From Amaranthus tricolor (taxonomy: Eukaryota > Streptophyta > Magnoliopsida > Caryophyllales > Amaranthaceae), in contig NC_080058.1 in assembly GCF_026212465.1 (NCBI RefSeq), forward strand, positions 3,357,001-3,421,000: a stretch of DNA of 64,000 nucleotides, given 5' to 3'. Positions 21,540-39,200 of the stretch are shown piece by piece. The translations under genes and the position numbers were made by a program. The notes below the pieces were generated by a model. The model made no database searches and was not told the DNA's origin. It saw only the letters and a program-made list of their open reading frames with translations. Every line of letters begins with the position of its first letter. The first letter of the stretch is position 1.

Positions 21540-23760
21540 CAAATGACAACGAATTAAGCTAACTTCTAACAAAGAACCAATTCACTTAACAAAAGGAAAT
21601 TATATCTAAACATACTAACTTGTAATTACCATCACAGTTGTCATTGACGTCAACCTAAACAAATCTCTGAAGCAAAGTTGGAAACCATGTCCATGTCATA
21701 TAAACATTAAAATTGACAAACTGAGTTAACAAGAAATATAAGATTGAGTGCAAGTGAAATGCAACTTAATACGTATTATCAATGAGGACAGTTTTCCATA
21801 AGGGAAAGATGCAGCTTTCCTAGCCAAGTAAAGCCACATCCCAAGCCCTAACAACATGCGGAAGCCCCTAGGATCAAGAACTACAACTAAGAAGTGAAAT
21901 TAGTTTCTCCAAAGCCAATGTGCAAGGAGTTTGGTAATCTCTTCCCAAGGAACCATGTACTCTGACGCAATACTTAATCTCAAGTTCATTAAGAGACAAT
22001 CAAAACACACCGGCAAGGTGACAACATTAAATTTTAAGAACCTTGCAAGTATCCACAATAAATTAAGAGGCAACTTGAGTCTTGAGTCTAAAGTCTTGAG
22101 TGTTGACATAAAATTGTGCCTGGTTTTTAAGAGTAATCTTAATCCCATACCTATGACTTGTAATTAATAGGTCCCTTTCATACATCCTAAAATATATCAT
22201 GAAAACAAAGGTAGCAGTGAAGGAGACTTACAGTTTAACATTTGACATATTTGATATGAACAGTAAAGTCGATTCCAAATATTTTAGACACCAACCAATT
22301 TCCAGCAAAGGAAAGTTCATAGCTAAAGAGCTTTATTTATTAGTTTTAAATTCTACTTAAATACAAACAACGGAATTCAGATATGAGTAAAACTCGCTCT
22401 ATTCCGACAATTAAACACAAAGAGATGAGAAAATCAATAAATCACCAATCATAGTTACCTACTTTGCTATCTAATTTCTCGTAAGTCGTATGAATTTGCA
22501 ATAAACTCACCTGCTATGACCCGAAATGGCCAAAAACTATATCTAGCGTTTCGCAATGAGCAGGGAGATTAGTAAATTAAGCAACATTAACACAAAATGT
22601 CAGTAAAAACGAAATTTAATTCATCGTGTTGCTAGCCATTTATTCGACTAGATCAACGTAATAAAGTATTTTTTGATGTTTCCGACCACTCAACAACAAG
22701 ACTCCCTTCTCCACACCTAAGCTGGTGGCTGCCTTTCACCAAACCTTTCACTGCCTTGCCAGGCTACTGTCAGATGGCTAGAACCCCAATCATCCCTTCT
22801 CTTGTCTTCCTCACTTAGGGTGTTTAGTTTGGCGGATAGTTTTCCATATCATCCTTCCATTTTTGGAGGAAATTGTTTACAACATGATCAAAAACTCCTT
22901 TCCACCCTTGTCGAACCAAACAACAGTAATTAGAAAAACATTATTCTAGAGAAACATTTTCCTCCAAACTATATAACCATATAGGATCTATTCTTCGGGC
23001 TTATAGGTTAAATAAGGAGTACAAGTCCATAGTCCTTACTCCTTACCCTTACCCTTACCCTTACCCTTACCCTTACCCAAACCCTCACCCTCACCCCCAC
23101 TCCCACCCCCCACCCCCAAGTGTGAACACAACTACTATAGTGGCAACAAAACCTAATAAACTCATTAGCTACACAACATTCATACAATGAAAAGGGATAA
23201 ATAACACAGACACCAATACAGCACAACCCATTTAATAACCGAGATTGTTCTTAGCACATGCACAAGGCTCGAATATGATAGGCATTAGATATTAGTTTAC
23301 ATTAATATTACTTTAGTATAATTACTCGTATAAGGCCACATATTTTCAAAAAAATAAGTAAAATAACCAGAACCTAAACAATTATATGCAAGATTACCCG
23401 AGTCCCTGACCCTATTTAGAAATAATAATTCATACAAGTACCCTGTAGGCCTGTACCCATAATCAAAGGTGAACCAGAAAACCACCCAATGAAATTTCCA
23501 AGTGATGAAACCACAATTTACCTCCAACACAGTACCATGATGTCAACAATAAGCATCAAAAAAATTTAGTATAAAACAAGAGAAACGAACATGAAAGACA
23601 ACCTCAATTTTTCAGGATTACAACAACAATGTCTGACCCTAATGTCTAAAATAAATAACTAAATTTTGATTAGTTGACTTCGAATCCTTTCACTGCGGAA
23701 TAAATGGAGACTAAACTGTGAATTAGCATTCAATTGCAAAAAAATGACGGGTGAACCTGC
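21540..23760. other. Presumed LIP2 5' leader intron and flank, no other gene seen
   Basis: AT-rich sequence between the LIP2 coding exon and the candidate leader exon. The block at about 22820-22990 (GGGTGTTTAGTTTGGCGG..., with inverted TTTTCCTCCAAAC) looks like a small hAT-type MITE. Confidence 0.4.
23035..23115. repeat. TTACCC hexamer repeat grading into ACCCTC/ACCCCC
   Basis: Tandem CCCTTA units degrade into CCCTCA and CCCCCA. The unit differs from the plant telomere unit CCCTAAA. Confidence 0.85.
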
Positions 23761-23764
23761 TTAT

Positions 23765-23860
23765 GGCGACTGCTGTCCGGGCGTCTGGCGATGAAGTGTT
23801 GATGAAGGCCCGCGACAATGGAGCGAAGAAATGGCGGGGAAAAGAAAGAAAAAAAAAAGG
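23765..23860 (-). other. Possible 5' leader exon of LIP2
   Basis: A locally GC-rich minus-strand block ends AGTCGCCATAAGCAG|GTTCAC, a possible donor, in a position suitable for the first non-coding exon of LIP2. A second possible leader donor is GGTCATAGCAG|GTGAGT near 22511. Both rest only on splice-site appearance and composition. Confidence 0.35.
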
Positions 23861-23929
23861 AATTGTTAACGAGGATGAGGATTATTTGAAGTAGGCAAAA
23901 GAAAATGAAGTGGCTAAAAGAGTAATTCC

Positions 23930-24235
23930 AAATGAATTCTAGGGACGTTGAGGTTGGCTTTTACATTTGTTTTTTAGTTGGTTTTTGGCTCGTTGATTGG
24001 TCAAATAGTCAAAAATGTTATTTGGTAAATAGTTGTTGAAAAGCTATTAGTATTAGATATTTTTGTTGGTTTTTAACTTATAGACCCATTTTTTTCGAAT
24101 AAACAGCCAATTAATTTACAAAACATCTCTAAGATGTTAGCTATAAATAGTAGGCGTAGTTTATGAGCCCAATTGTTGGGCGTTCAACAATTGGCTTTTT
24201 TGTTTGACGATGGTGGTTAGTTAGCCTCATTTTAT
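23930..24235. mobile_element. hAT-type MITE-like element (TTTTTAGTTGGTTTTTGGC family)
   Basis: It begins near GGGACGTTGAGGTTGGC and holds TTAGTTGGTTTTTGGCTCGT and AAACAGCCAATTAATTTACA blocks. It ends in inverted GGGCGTTCAACAATTGGC. A relative is at about 42640-42965. Boundaries are approximate. Confidence 0.5.
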
Positions 24236-24239
24236 AGTT

Positions 24240-25030
24240 ACTTTAGTTTTAATTTTTCTTTTTGCGGTATTTTTTAAATTCATATTGCATTTTTGCACAT
24301 ATTATAACATGTTTACGAAACTTAATGCCTCTGATGTGATGTTTTTATATTTATACTTTTACAGATTTTCCTTCGTTATTAAGCCACCACAAGCACTAAA
24401 AATGTCAATCCCCCGATAATGGAAAACAAGTCAATTGATGAAAAAAAAGTCGAACAAAATGAAGCGAAACCTCAAAAGCTTATTTAATGTGTAGATAAAA
24501 ATCAAACATTATTAACTAATCCTAAAGGTCAATGAACACGAAAATAGGTTGGAGACTTAATTGGCTTTTTAATTGTGAACTTAATGCCTTTAACATGGTT
24601 TATAGCCACCGCTAAATTGAGTGGATATGAGACTTGTACGTAATCATAAAAGACTTGACCCGTCTTTACTACTTATAACTCGATGACCAATTTGTACCAA
24701 TCATCAACTCTAACTTGACGTAAATAAAAAGTATACATCACTTACTGTCAATACTAAATATATAAAAAAAAACCGCAAAAATCATGTAAATGTAGACTAA
24801 TGCAAAACAATAGAAATACAACTAGGGTATTACAGTGATATCGCAACAATAATGATTAATGGTGCATATATCTTGAGCTTGTGAACCGAGGAAAAAAAGA
24901 GAAGCTTAGGTCTAGATTAACCTCAAACAAGAAAAAGAAACAACATGGTAACTATTTATGTACAAGTAGATCTGTACGCTCCTTGATGAATATGTCGTTC
25001 CGTAATTGAGACCAAGTCACAAAAAGTCGA
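24240..25030. other. Intergenic and SELO 3' flank, no gene seen
   Basis: Lies between the LIP2 promoter side and the SELO stop codon. No open frame with family features was found. Confidence 0.5.
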
Positions 25031-30503
<5,473 letters not shown>

Positions 30504-30745
30504 TTGATTGTCAATCGGTGGACTAATTATTAGGCTTTTCAATTCAATGTTGTTGTTAATGTTAGGATTGCATTTTTCATTGTTTGGGACTTGGGAGTTT
30601 TGGTTATGGGGGGATTCACTAGAAATTAGGATATGATTATGTCATGGAGTGTGTCAAGTTTGATTCTTTTTACAATCTTTGATTTGAATCACACAAAACT
30701 AGATTTCCTATGATATTTAATAGATTGTAGAGAAAAATATTATTG

Positions 30746-31145
30746 GAAAAATTATCTAGAATAATCTAATTTTTTTATGATTTTTTTACAATAATCTCAG
30801 AGTAAATTTAGGTAATCCGATGACCTGCTAAAGTAGATAATCACTAAAAAAAATAAACTAAAAAGTAATGTAAAAGTTTAGAAAAATTTTGAAAATTTAC
30901 AAAAAAAATTCTACATATATTAAAAAATCAAAATTATTTTAAAATATTTTTTGAATATATTTTGACATTTTATTTTAATTTATCGTTTTTTTAAAAAAAA
31001 TAAAACTTACTATAACAAGTCATCTTATTACCGAAATTATTCTAGGAAAATACCCTTCAAAGTTGGGATTATTCATATAAAATCAATATGTGTGATTATT
31101 ATAAGAAAATAATGAAAAAATTGAATTATTCTACGTAATTTTTCT
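30746..31145. mobile_element. Foldback MITE upstream of SELO
   Basis: The left end GAAAAATTATCTAGAATAAT and right end GAATTATTCTACGTAATTTT then TC are inverted copies that continue about 50 bp inward (AATAATC ... GATTATT). The arms resemble those of the foldback at 45718-46089. Target duplication unclear; possibly MULE-related. Confidence 0.65.
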
Positions 31146-31823
31146 AACATTATTTTGTTAAAAATAGAGTAAAAATTTATATAAACAAAGTACTTTTTAT
31201 TAGTTAAAAATGATCAATGTGTAAATTGGATTTAGTTAGTGATTATACTTTAGGTATTTGTTTGAGACGTAGTTTTAGAACCAAGTTTTTTATTTTTTTC
31301 GTTTTGTAACTTATTGTATAATATTTTAGGTGCAAGCTTAGTTGATTGGCTTATTTGAACAAGGTGGTATTGTTGATTTCAGTTAAACTTGCACTTGATG
31401 CTAGTCATTTGATAATTGCCTTAAACTCAAAGAGGCTAAGGTGTACACCTATTTGATAGGGTACATGTTGAAAAATGAACTTATTAGTTGTGAATTTTAA
31501 ATATTCATTATTTTATTTTTTTATTCACTTATTTTGCATACACTTTTTTCAAATTTTTAAATTTAATTATTCTATGTTTAAAAAATAAGGATTTCCTGTG
31601 TATCTATAAAATCATGTTCACCCAACACACGAAAATCCATCACTTATCTCATATAAATGCGTGTGTTTATAGGATTTAATATGAGAATGTATTATATATA
31701 TTGGAATGTATTCTAACATATATTGAGATCATAAATAATTAATAAAAAACGAAATAGGGTGTTATATTTGTGATTCAACACCGTTCTTAGAATGAGTTAG
31801 GTACAAAAATACATTCAACTTCT
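31145..31823. other. AT-rich intergenic, no gene seen
   Basis: Lies between the foldback MITE and the hAT element. It probably holds part of the shared upstream region of SELO and the EMSY-LIKE gene, which point away from each other. Confidence 0.4.
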
Positions 31824-31849
31824 ATGTCAATTAGGCATGGCCACGGGGC

Positions 31850-32170
31850 GGGTTACCCGGAACCGAACCGGTCCCGAACCGCTTGGAACCGGAACCGTTT
31901 GCGACAGGTTCCGAACCGCCCCGAACCGCGAAACCGTGAAACCGCCGGAAAAAAAGTTGCCGGAACCGTGAAACCGCCGGAAAAAATCGTTGTGAACCGG
32001 GAAAAAAAACCGCGAATTGGAACCGGAACCGGTCCGGGAGAACCGGTCCAGCGGTTCCAGAGAACCGGAACCGGAACCGGTCCGGTTGAACCGGCTCAAC
32101 GGTTCCATGGACCCGGAACCGGGACCGGTCCGGGTGAACCGGCTCAACGGTTCCATGGAACCGGAACCGG
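31850..32170. promoter_or_regulatory. Left subterminal repeat array of the hAT element
   Basis: GGAACCGG-type units are repeated about two dozen times in a markedly GC-rich block inside AT-rich DNA. By analogy with Ac/Ds, such subterminal motifs are probably transposase binding sites (inference). Open frames on both strands here, rich in Gly-Thr-Gly-Pro and Gly-Ser, come only from the repeats. Confidence 0.6.
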
Positions 32171-32433
32171 TCAAACTAGCCGTTTTATTACCGTTTTCTA
32201 GCCGTTGGAATTTCCCCTATAAATAATTATCAATTTCAATCATTTTCATTCACAACTCATCTCTTCTCCTACTCTCTCTACTTACTCTCTCTACTTAATT
32301 CTTTAATTACGCAATTATTCTCTTAATTAAATAATTAGTCTTTTAATTATTTCTTAATTTAGTTAGTTACATAATTAATTATTTATTTATTTCTTAATTC
32401 TATATTTCTATTATTACTTCAATATTATCAATC

Positions 32434-34197
32434 ATGTCTTCATTTTTGAAAAAAGCCACAAAAAAGTTACTAAAGTGGCAAAATCATTGGGAGGTTCCAG
32501 TTCGTCCAAAAGAAAGGCCACTTCTACTCCGTCGGTATCAACAACACCCTCCATTAGTAATTATAATTATGAACATAATTATCCGGAAGGGTACGACCCG
32601 GAGTTACATAATTATGCAGAAGAAATGGAAAGAGAAATACAAATTGATGAAGAAGAAGAACAAGAAGAGGAACCAACGACCCCAATTGGGATAAATATAT
32701 CTCGACAGTCATCAACAAGATCACATGAAGAACAAGGAGAACAACAACAACAAAGACAAGCTCGTGGTAAACGAGTCAATTTCCAAACCATCGGTTAGTT
32801 TTATAATTTTATTCTTCAAATTAATTAAACTTTAAATTATTTATTTATTTAAATATAGTTTTATAATTTTAAATTATTTATTTAGATGAAGATGAACCAG
32901 TAAGACAACCTTTTCCGGCAATGCCACCTCCTAGTGGTAGAGCTGTTTCACATGTGTGGTCGTATTTCACAAAAGAACCAACCGAGAATCCAGATATGTT
33001 CCTATGCACTTGTCAAATTTGTGAAAGTCAAGGAGTAAAGCCCTTAGTTTCATACAATTTCGCCAGAGGTAAATACTTTTTAAGTTTTTTATACATACAT
33101 AATACATTCATACATTATATATTCATATTTTATAAACATTTATTTATTGTGTTTTGTGAATACGTGTTAGGTGGTGGAACGGGATCTTTTAACAAACATT
33201 TGGCAAAGAAGCATGGAATCACAAAAGAAACTCATGCATCAAGCGGCAGCGGGACCACAAGTGGAAGCCGACAGACACAATGGGACATTCCCAACACAGG
33301 TATGCCTTTTAGATATAATCGTAATGACATGATTGATGAATTTTCTAGGTATGTAATTTGCGATGAATTGCCTTTTAACCACGGTGAAAGTAGGGCATAT
33401 GAGCGTCTCACTAGACAACAATTGCAACCACAATTTAGAGCAATCCCTAGGAACACTCTTAAAAGACGAACAATTAAATTATACGAATCAATGCGCTATG
33501 ACCTAGTTGAAATGTTTAAATCGTTTAATGGTAGGGTTAGCATAACAACTGACATATGGTCTGCTCCCCCACATTTAGAATCTTATATGTGTGTAACAGC
33601 ACACTGGATAGATCGAAATTGGATTATTCAAAAAAGAATAATTGCTTTTGAGACTATGCCAGAAAGACACACCGGCGAAAACATAAAATATAGATTAATA
33701 GAGATATGTAGGGAATGGAACTTATTAGATAAAATATGACGCAAGATGATAGTTTTGTAGGATCTTCTTCTTCCTCGACCACATTTTTAGAACTAGATAG
33801 TTATCTAAAACACCACTTTGAAATAGACCCAAGTGTCTATAATATTTTGGAGTGGTGGAAAGAAAAATCTGTTAAATTTCCCATTTTATCGAGAATTGCA
33901 AAGGATGTCCTTGCAATTCCCGCGTCAACTATTGCGTCGGAGTCTGCTTTTAGTGCAGGTAGAAGAGTTTTGGACGAAAAGCGATCTCGTCTTGCTCCAC
34001 ATAGTATTCAAATATGTGTTTGCAAGAAAGATTGGGACCAAGCGGAGATACGAACACAAGGACTAAGGAACGATGATGATCAAGACGACGATGATGATCC
34101 ATGGATGATGATGGATACAACTTCATCATCGTCAGGAGGAGAGTCAGCGGAAGCATCTAATCAATGTCAACCACATGATGATGACGAAGACGAATAG
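32434..34197 (+). pseudogene. hAT transposase, frameshifted and internally deleted
   Basis: Exon A starts at ATG 32434 (MSSFLKKATKK). It must shift frame in the A-run near 32462 to continue into the long frame with VAKSLGGSSSSKRKATSTPS, ending at donor 32793. Exon B is 32886-33068 and holds the first half of a BED zinc finger (SHVWSYFTKE, CTCQIC). Exon C starts at 33171 and completes it (GSFNKHLAKKH). Exon C then reads into the catalytic region (SITTDIWSAPPHLESYMCVT, HWIDRNW) and stops abruptly after LLDKI at about 33737. A separate frame, 33736-34197, encodes the C-terminal dimerisation domain (ILEWWKEKSVKFPILSRIA, IPASTIASESAFSAGRRVLD). The middle of the DDE domain is missing through deletion. 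The element cannot make active transposase but might be moved by one supplied in trans. Confidence 0.9.
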
Positions 34198-34259
34198 GAT
34201 CAATCCGACAAGCGACAACGATGAATCAACACTCAACAACTATAAATAAAAGGTATGAC

Positions 34260-34340
34260 AAAGAACTACGTGGGCTTTGATTCCTTCGGGATACGTAGGC
34301 AGCTTAGTATTCATTTGGGTACTAGGTTCAAGTCCATTTT
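34260..34340 (+). other. Conserved-looking 3' segment in the hAT element
   Basis: Contains CTTTGATTCCTTCGGGATAC, GTAGGCAGC and a tRNA B-box-like GGTTCAAGTCC. It could be a nested SINE fragment or part of the transposase 3' UTR. Undecided. Confidence 0.25.
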
Positions 34341-34741
34341 CTCCCTCTTTTTTTATTAATCATCTTTATCGACATTATCATTGATTCGTTTCTTATTAAT
34401 TAATTTTTTTCCATTCATTTTAGTAAATATTTCAATAACGATGACAACTTGACATGCAATGAATTTCGCTAATAATCAAGTAATCATCAAAGGTACGTCC
34501 GCGATATTATAGTATTTTTTTATTATACAAAAATTTAAAGAAAAAATTAAAATGGAACCGATGGTCCGACCCGCCCGTCCCGTGAGTTGGAACCGCCGGA
34601 ACCGCCTCATGAACCGCTAAGGAACCGTTTGGAACCGCCCGGAACCGGAACCGTTCGCGACAGGTTCCAAATGGAACCGGAACCGGGTGGAACCGGAACG
34701 GAACCGGACCAACCCGGACCGTGGCCATGCCTAATGTCAAT

Positions 34742-35980
34742 CATAAAGAAAAAAGTTAAAATATTTTGAGAAGAGCAAATCAACAAGTATTGAGAAACGC
34801 AAGTCTTGTTCTCCATGGAGGTCCATTTGCCCTCATACACGTTGGCTTGTTCTTATCAAAGCAATATGGCAATATATGTTCAATCAAACTTTTCATATTG
34901 AACAGTTCATTTATCATTTTATAACTATTTATAAATATCTTACTTTTATATATAGAATTTGAACAATTTGTTTTATCTTATTATTTATTGTTCTAGAACA
35001 AATAACTATATTAGACGATCAACATCTTAAAATTAAACTTGTAAAATACACATACCTTAAAAACTTAAGCTTCATCTGCTTTTCATTGTTGAAAACTACT
35101 TTTCCTATAACCTCTTCAATACAAATTAATTTCACTAATCTATGTTGAGTCTAAATCTCTTTCACAATTTCATTTTCAGCTATATTAAATCTGATTATAT
35201 AATCATGTCGTACATCAATAAAATTACCATATACATATTTATAATTATGTAATATTATCATAAATATTATTATTAATTATTAATTATGATTTATTATAAT
35301 GTGAAATATGATTTCTTTCAATAACTGATAACTCTATGTCTCCATATCCATGTCTTATTGTATGAACTTGATACATAGATATGTGTATTAACATGAACCA
35401 AATCACACAACATCATCACACATATTGATCATAAATTATTTATTAGTTGGTAGATTTTGATTTCCTTTAATTACTCCATTGTACAACTTATTTTAAACTT
35501 AATAAACAATTCATATTGAAACATCAATAAAACACCATAAATATCAAAACAGATTAGTTTCCATTATCATAACTTATTATCATATTAGGTTTAGATTAAC
35601 TTCAACAACTCCACATACCCGAATTTGATAAAGCAATAAAGGTGTAAAATAAGTAGATTCTTCAAAATCCTCCAAATATATTGAATACCATCATCGTCTA
35701 CACCAAACATTATTACTATTAAGTATTATCCATGATCTAAAATTATTTTATTAAATCTTTAATAATCAATCCTTTTTTTCATCACAATCATTGATTCCTT
35801 TCCAATAAAATGGGGAATGCAAGAAAGGGTGAATGAATTGATGATCTTTCAATATCATTACCAAAGATTAACACAAATCACAATTACTGAATTACACAAG
35901 CAATGTATTGCAAGGGAAAGCTAAAGTAATATACAACGGAACTCAAATTTTTATAAACCAAAAAACCAAAAAAAAAATCG
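34742..35980. other. AT-rich intergenic, upstream of the EMSY-LIKE gene
   Basis: No gene seen. The EMSY-LIKE leader probably begins in the CT-rich part near 36000-36120. Confidence 0.45.
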
Positions 35981-36263
35981 AGTTAACTAAAAATGTTTCA
36001 AATCCGCGTTTGTTCTCAACCTTTCAACACCACCACCGCCATCGTTCTCTTTCTCTCTCCTCATTCAACCCTAATACGCATCAATTTGTTCTTCCAAATC
36101 TCTGTTTCCCCTCTTTTTTCACCCTGATTTAACCCCTGAAACCCTAATTTTAACCATTTATTCACTCCTTAAAGGACTTAGGTCTTTTTTGTGTGACCTA
36201 ATTTCACGATTGGTTTAAATTGAAGCTTTATAAAAGAATTCGGTGCGAATTCCTGAATTTGTT

Positions 36264-39200
36264 ATGGAGTATGCTCTATCGGATAGTAGTGGTGAGATTC
36301 TTTGTGATCTGATCTTATTTCGAAATTTTATGAAAATTTTGTTTAAATTAGGTTTATTGAATTGATTTTGGGTTTTTTGAAGTGTTGGTAGCTTGATTGA
36401 TCTTCGAAAATTGATTTTTTTAAGTGTGAATTTCCTGTTTTGGTGTTTTAATTGTGTGAAAATTTTGTTTGGGATATTTTTTTAGTATTGGTAGCTTGAT
36501 TGAACTGTAAAAATTGATTATTTGAGTTTTTTTGCAAGTAGCTTTTTTAGTTTAGTTGGGCTCTCTTGCAAGTTTAAATTACTGATGATATTTCTTCTAA
36601 AGAAGTCAGTATTGATCTTAATGTCGTCATATTCCTGTTCTCGCTCAATTTTTAAATTTTTATAATATTGTTTTCTAGGTTTTAGGGTTTACTAGAAACT
36701 TGCATTCTTAGTTGATTTTCTGTAGTTGTGGGAAAATTTGGCTTTTTTGCTGGCTTTCTGGATCAGACGAGTATTGAGAGCTTAGAAATAGTACAATTTT
36801 TAGCAACGCCAAAGTTTGAGAGGTTTTGGTTGAAAGAAATGGAATACTTTTATAGACTCTATTGCTAATTTTTTTCAAGAGTTTAGTTTTTTGTACTGGG
36901 ATATAAGATAGGGAATGCGAATGTTTGATGAAATGAAGGGTTCAAGTAAGCATGGGTTAATAACTTAATGGCATTATGAAATCTGGTGTGGGGAGCCAGC
37001 CATCTTTTCTTTTTGCCTTGATCCAGAGCAATATTTGTGGTACTTTTTATCCCATTGATCATCTCAGATTATTTAAAGATGCAGAGTTGGTCATGATAAT
37101 TGTTTATGACCGGTAAGTTAAAGGCAAATGGTAAGGACCAATGAAAGAGGGTCATCATTCATCAGGCTACAGATGCAATTAATCTTTATATACGAATTGA
37201 TGTTGTCGAAGGACCTGGACAGTAAATTCTTAGTTTAGAGTTGACAAGTGGGCACTTTGATTGCCTTGCCTATGTTAGGAAAATTTTTGTAGTGAGGGAT
37301 TATTTCTCTTCTTTCCTTATGCCGCATTGGTCCTCTAGATAGAGCTCTACGACAACATAGATGTTGATTATCCTGAGATGAGAAATTTGTTCATGATTGA
37401 TTAAGATTCTGATATATTTGCGGACCTTTTTTCTTCTGGTGTATGGAGTTGGTTGTACTTGTACATGTCTTTGGATCTTGTAGGTCCTCTTTTCAATTCG
37501 TATTGTGTTCGTATTCCCTGGTCCCTGCTAGGAACTGAAAAATGGCTGTGTCTGTTCAAAGGAGAAATATTAAGTTTTTAAAATAATTACTTCATAGGTT
37601 AAGAGTAGGTTTATAAGCTTTTGGCATATTGATTGATTGTATTTCATAAGTGTCTGCCCTTTTCCTTTGTGTAGGCTGCGTGATTGTTGATTGTTGTCTT
37701 GTGTTTGCTTTAATGCCTGATTCTCAATGTCCGACAAGCTTAGAGACTCAATAACAATATTTAAATCATGTATTATTGCCTTTTTTTTTATTGCACCAAC
37801 CAAAATATGGAACATTTCATAATGAACTTGTGGGTTAGGATAAGGCAATTACCTGAATGAAATGACTCCTCAATCTGCTTAATTAGTTTTGGGTTTATTG
37901 ATGAAGTGAATGACTTTGCATGAACAGAAAAATAAAACCTTCATTTCATTTGTTCATTCTTGAACTTCATAGTGAAAACGGCGATTGCATATTTTTGCCC
38001 TTTCATTTTGCATTAGTTTATTATGATAGTTGCCACACATGTTTAGATTTCCGAATTGATTTGTACAGAATGCCTTTCCCAGCAACCCCCTCTCCTGTGC
38101 TTTTTGGTTCTGCAGTTATCATAATTTTAGTTCTTGACTTTCCTGAGTCAAACACCTGAGTTATGTTTCCATTATCATGGTATCAATTTGCTACATAAAT
38201 TCTGGGACAAGTGCCTTGTGAACAGGTTACAGCTTCGTCAATTTTTATAGAGTGCTACATGAAGTCCGAACTTCTTTTTTTTGTCTTGACTGTTGATTTT
38301 TTTTCTTGTAAAAACTTGATGTGTTATTTCATGTCCTATTTCAACTCTCCCCTGTTTGATTTTCTTTTTAATGGTTGTATGAGTATAATCATTTGTATGT
38401 CTATAATCACTGATCTTTTTATTGTCAATGTAAAACTGTCTTGTGTTTCTTCCCTACTTGATTTTTCTTTCTTATGGTGTATGACTATAATCATTGAATC
38501 TTTTTTGTGAATGAAAAGCTATCGTGGTTGATAATTTTCATTTTTGTGGCGTCTCTTATTAAAATTTCCATAGGAACGGATGATGATCTTCCACCACCTC
38601 ATCAAAATAGATTTGCTAGAAATGCACGTGTAGCTGGGAATGGACGATCTGCAGTTCCTGCCTCTTCATATCCAAGGATGCAGAATAATGACATGGAAAG
38701 CCAAATTCATCTTATTGAGCAAGAAGCATACTGCTCTGTATTGCGAGCCTTCAAGGCTCAATCTGATGCCCTTACTTGGGTACTTTCTGTTGCTGATTTC
38801 TAACTATGTTTATCATTAAGTATGTCAGTTGTCTAAGCACATTGTGTTTTTAATAGGAGAAAGAAAGTTTAATTACGGAACTCAGGAAAGAGCTGAGAGT
38901 GTCAGATGATGATCACAGGGTTCTTCTTTCAAGGGTGAACAATGATGATATGATCAAAAGAATAAGGTTTGAAAATACTGCTAATTTTGAAAGTTATGTC
39001 TTCCACAATTTGTTTGGATTGAGAGATTTGGAAGGAAGGGAAGAGGAATCATTTGAAGTGATATAATTTCCTTTTGTATGGATATCAATTTTGGGAAGGG
39101 AGGAATTTGGAAGGGGAGGGGACGGAAGTCCTCAATTTTTGTTAATAATAACCAAATCTCTTCGAATGTGGAAAGATTTGGAAGGAAAATGAAATTCTTC

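Larger units (their letters stand above)
31832..34733 (+). mobile_element. hAT transposon, internally deleted, with 8 bp target duplication
   Basis: A 2902 bp element starts TAGGCATGGCCACGG and ends with the exact inverse CCGTGGCCATGCCTA. The 8 bp sequence ATGTCAAT flanks it on both sides (31824-31831 and 34734-34741), the length expected for hAT. Both ends carry GC-rich subterminal regions filled with AACCG/CGGTT units (about two dozen at the left, a dozen at the right). They also share the block CGACAGGTTCC in the same orientation (about 31903 and 34656). The middle holds remains of a hAT transposase. Clean ends and an intact duplication suggest a fairly young insertion. Confidence 0.95.

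Noticed and set aside
23035..23115. Interstitial telomere repeat
   Set aside because: The unit is CCCTTA, not the plant telomere unit CCCTAAA, and it degrades into CCCTCA/CCCCCA.
31824..32226. Overlapping open frames on both strands rich in Gly/Pro/Arg
   Set aside because: They arise from the GGAACCGG subterminal repeat of the hAT element and have no independent coding signature.
35908..36132. 74-codon frame upstream of EML
   Set aside because: It lies in the probable CT-rich leader of the EML transcript and has no family features.
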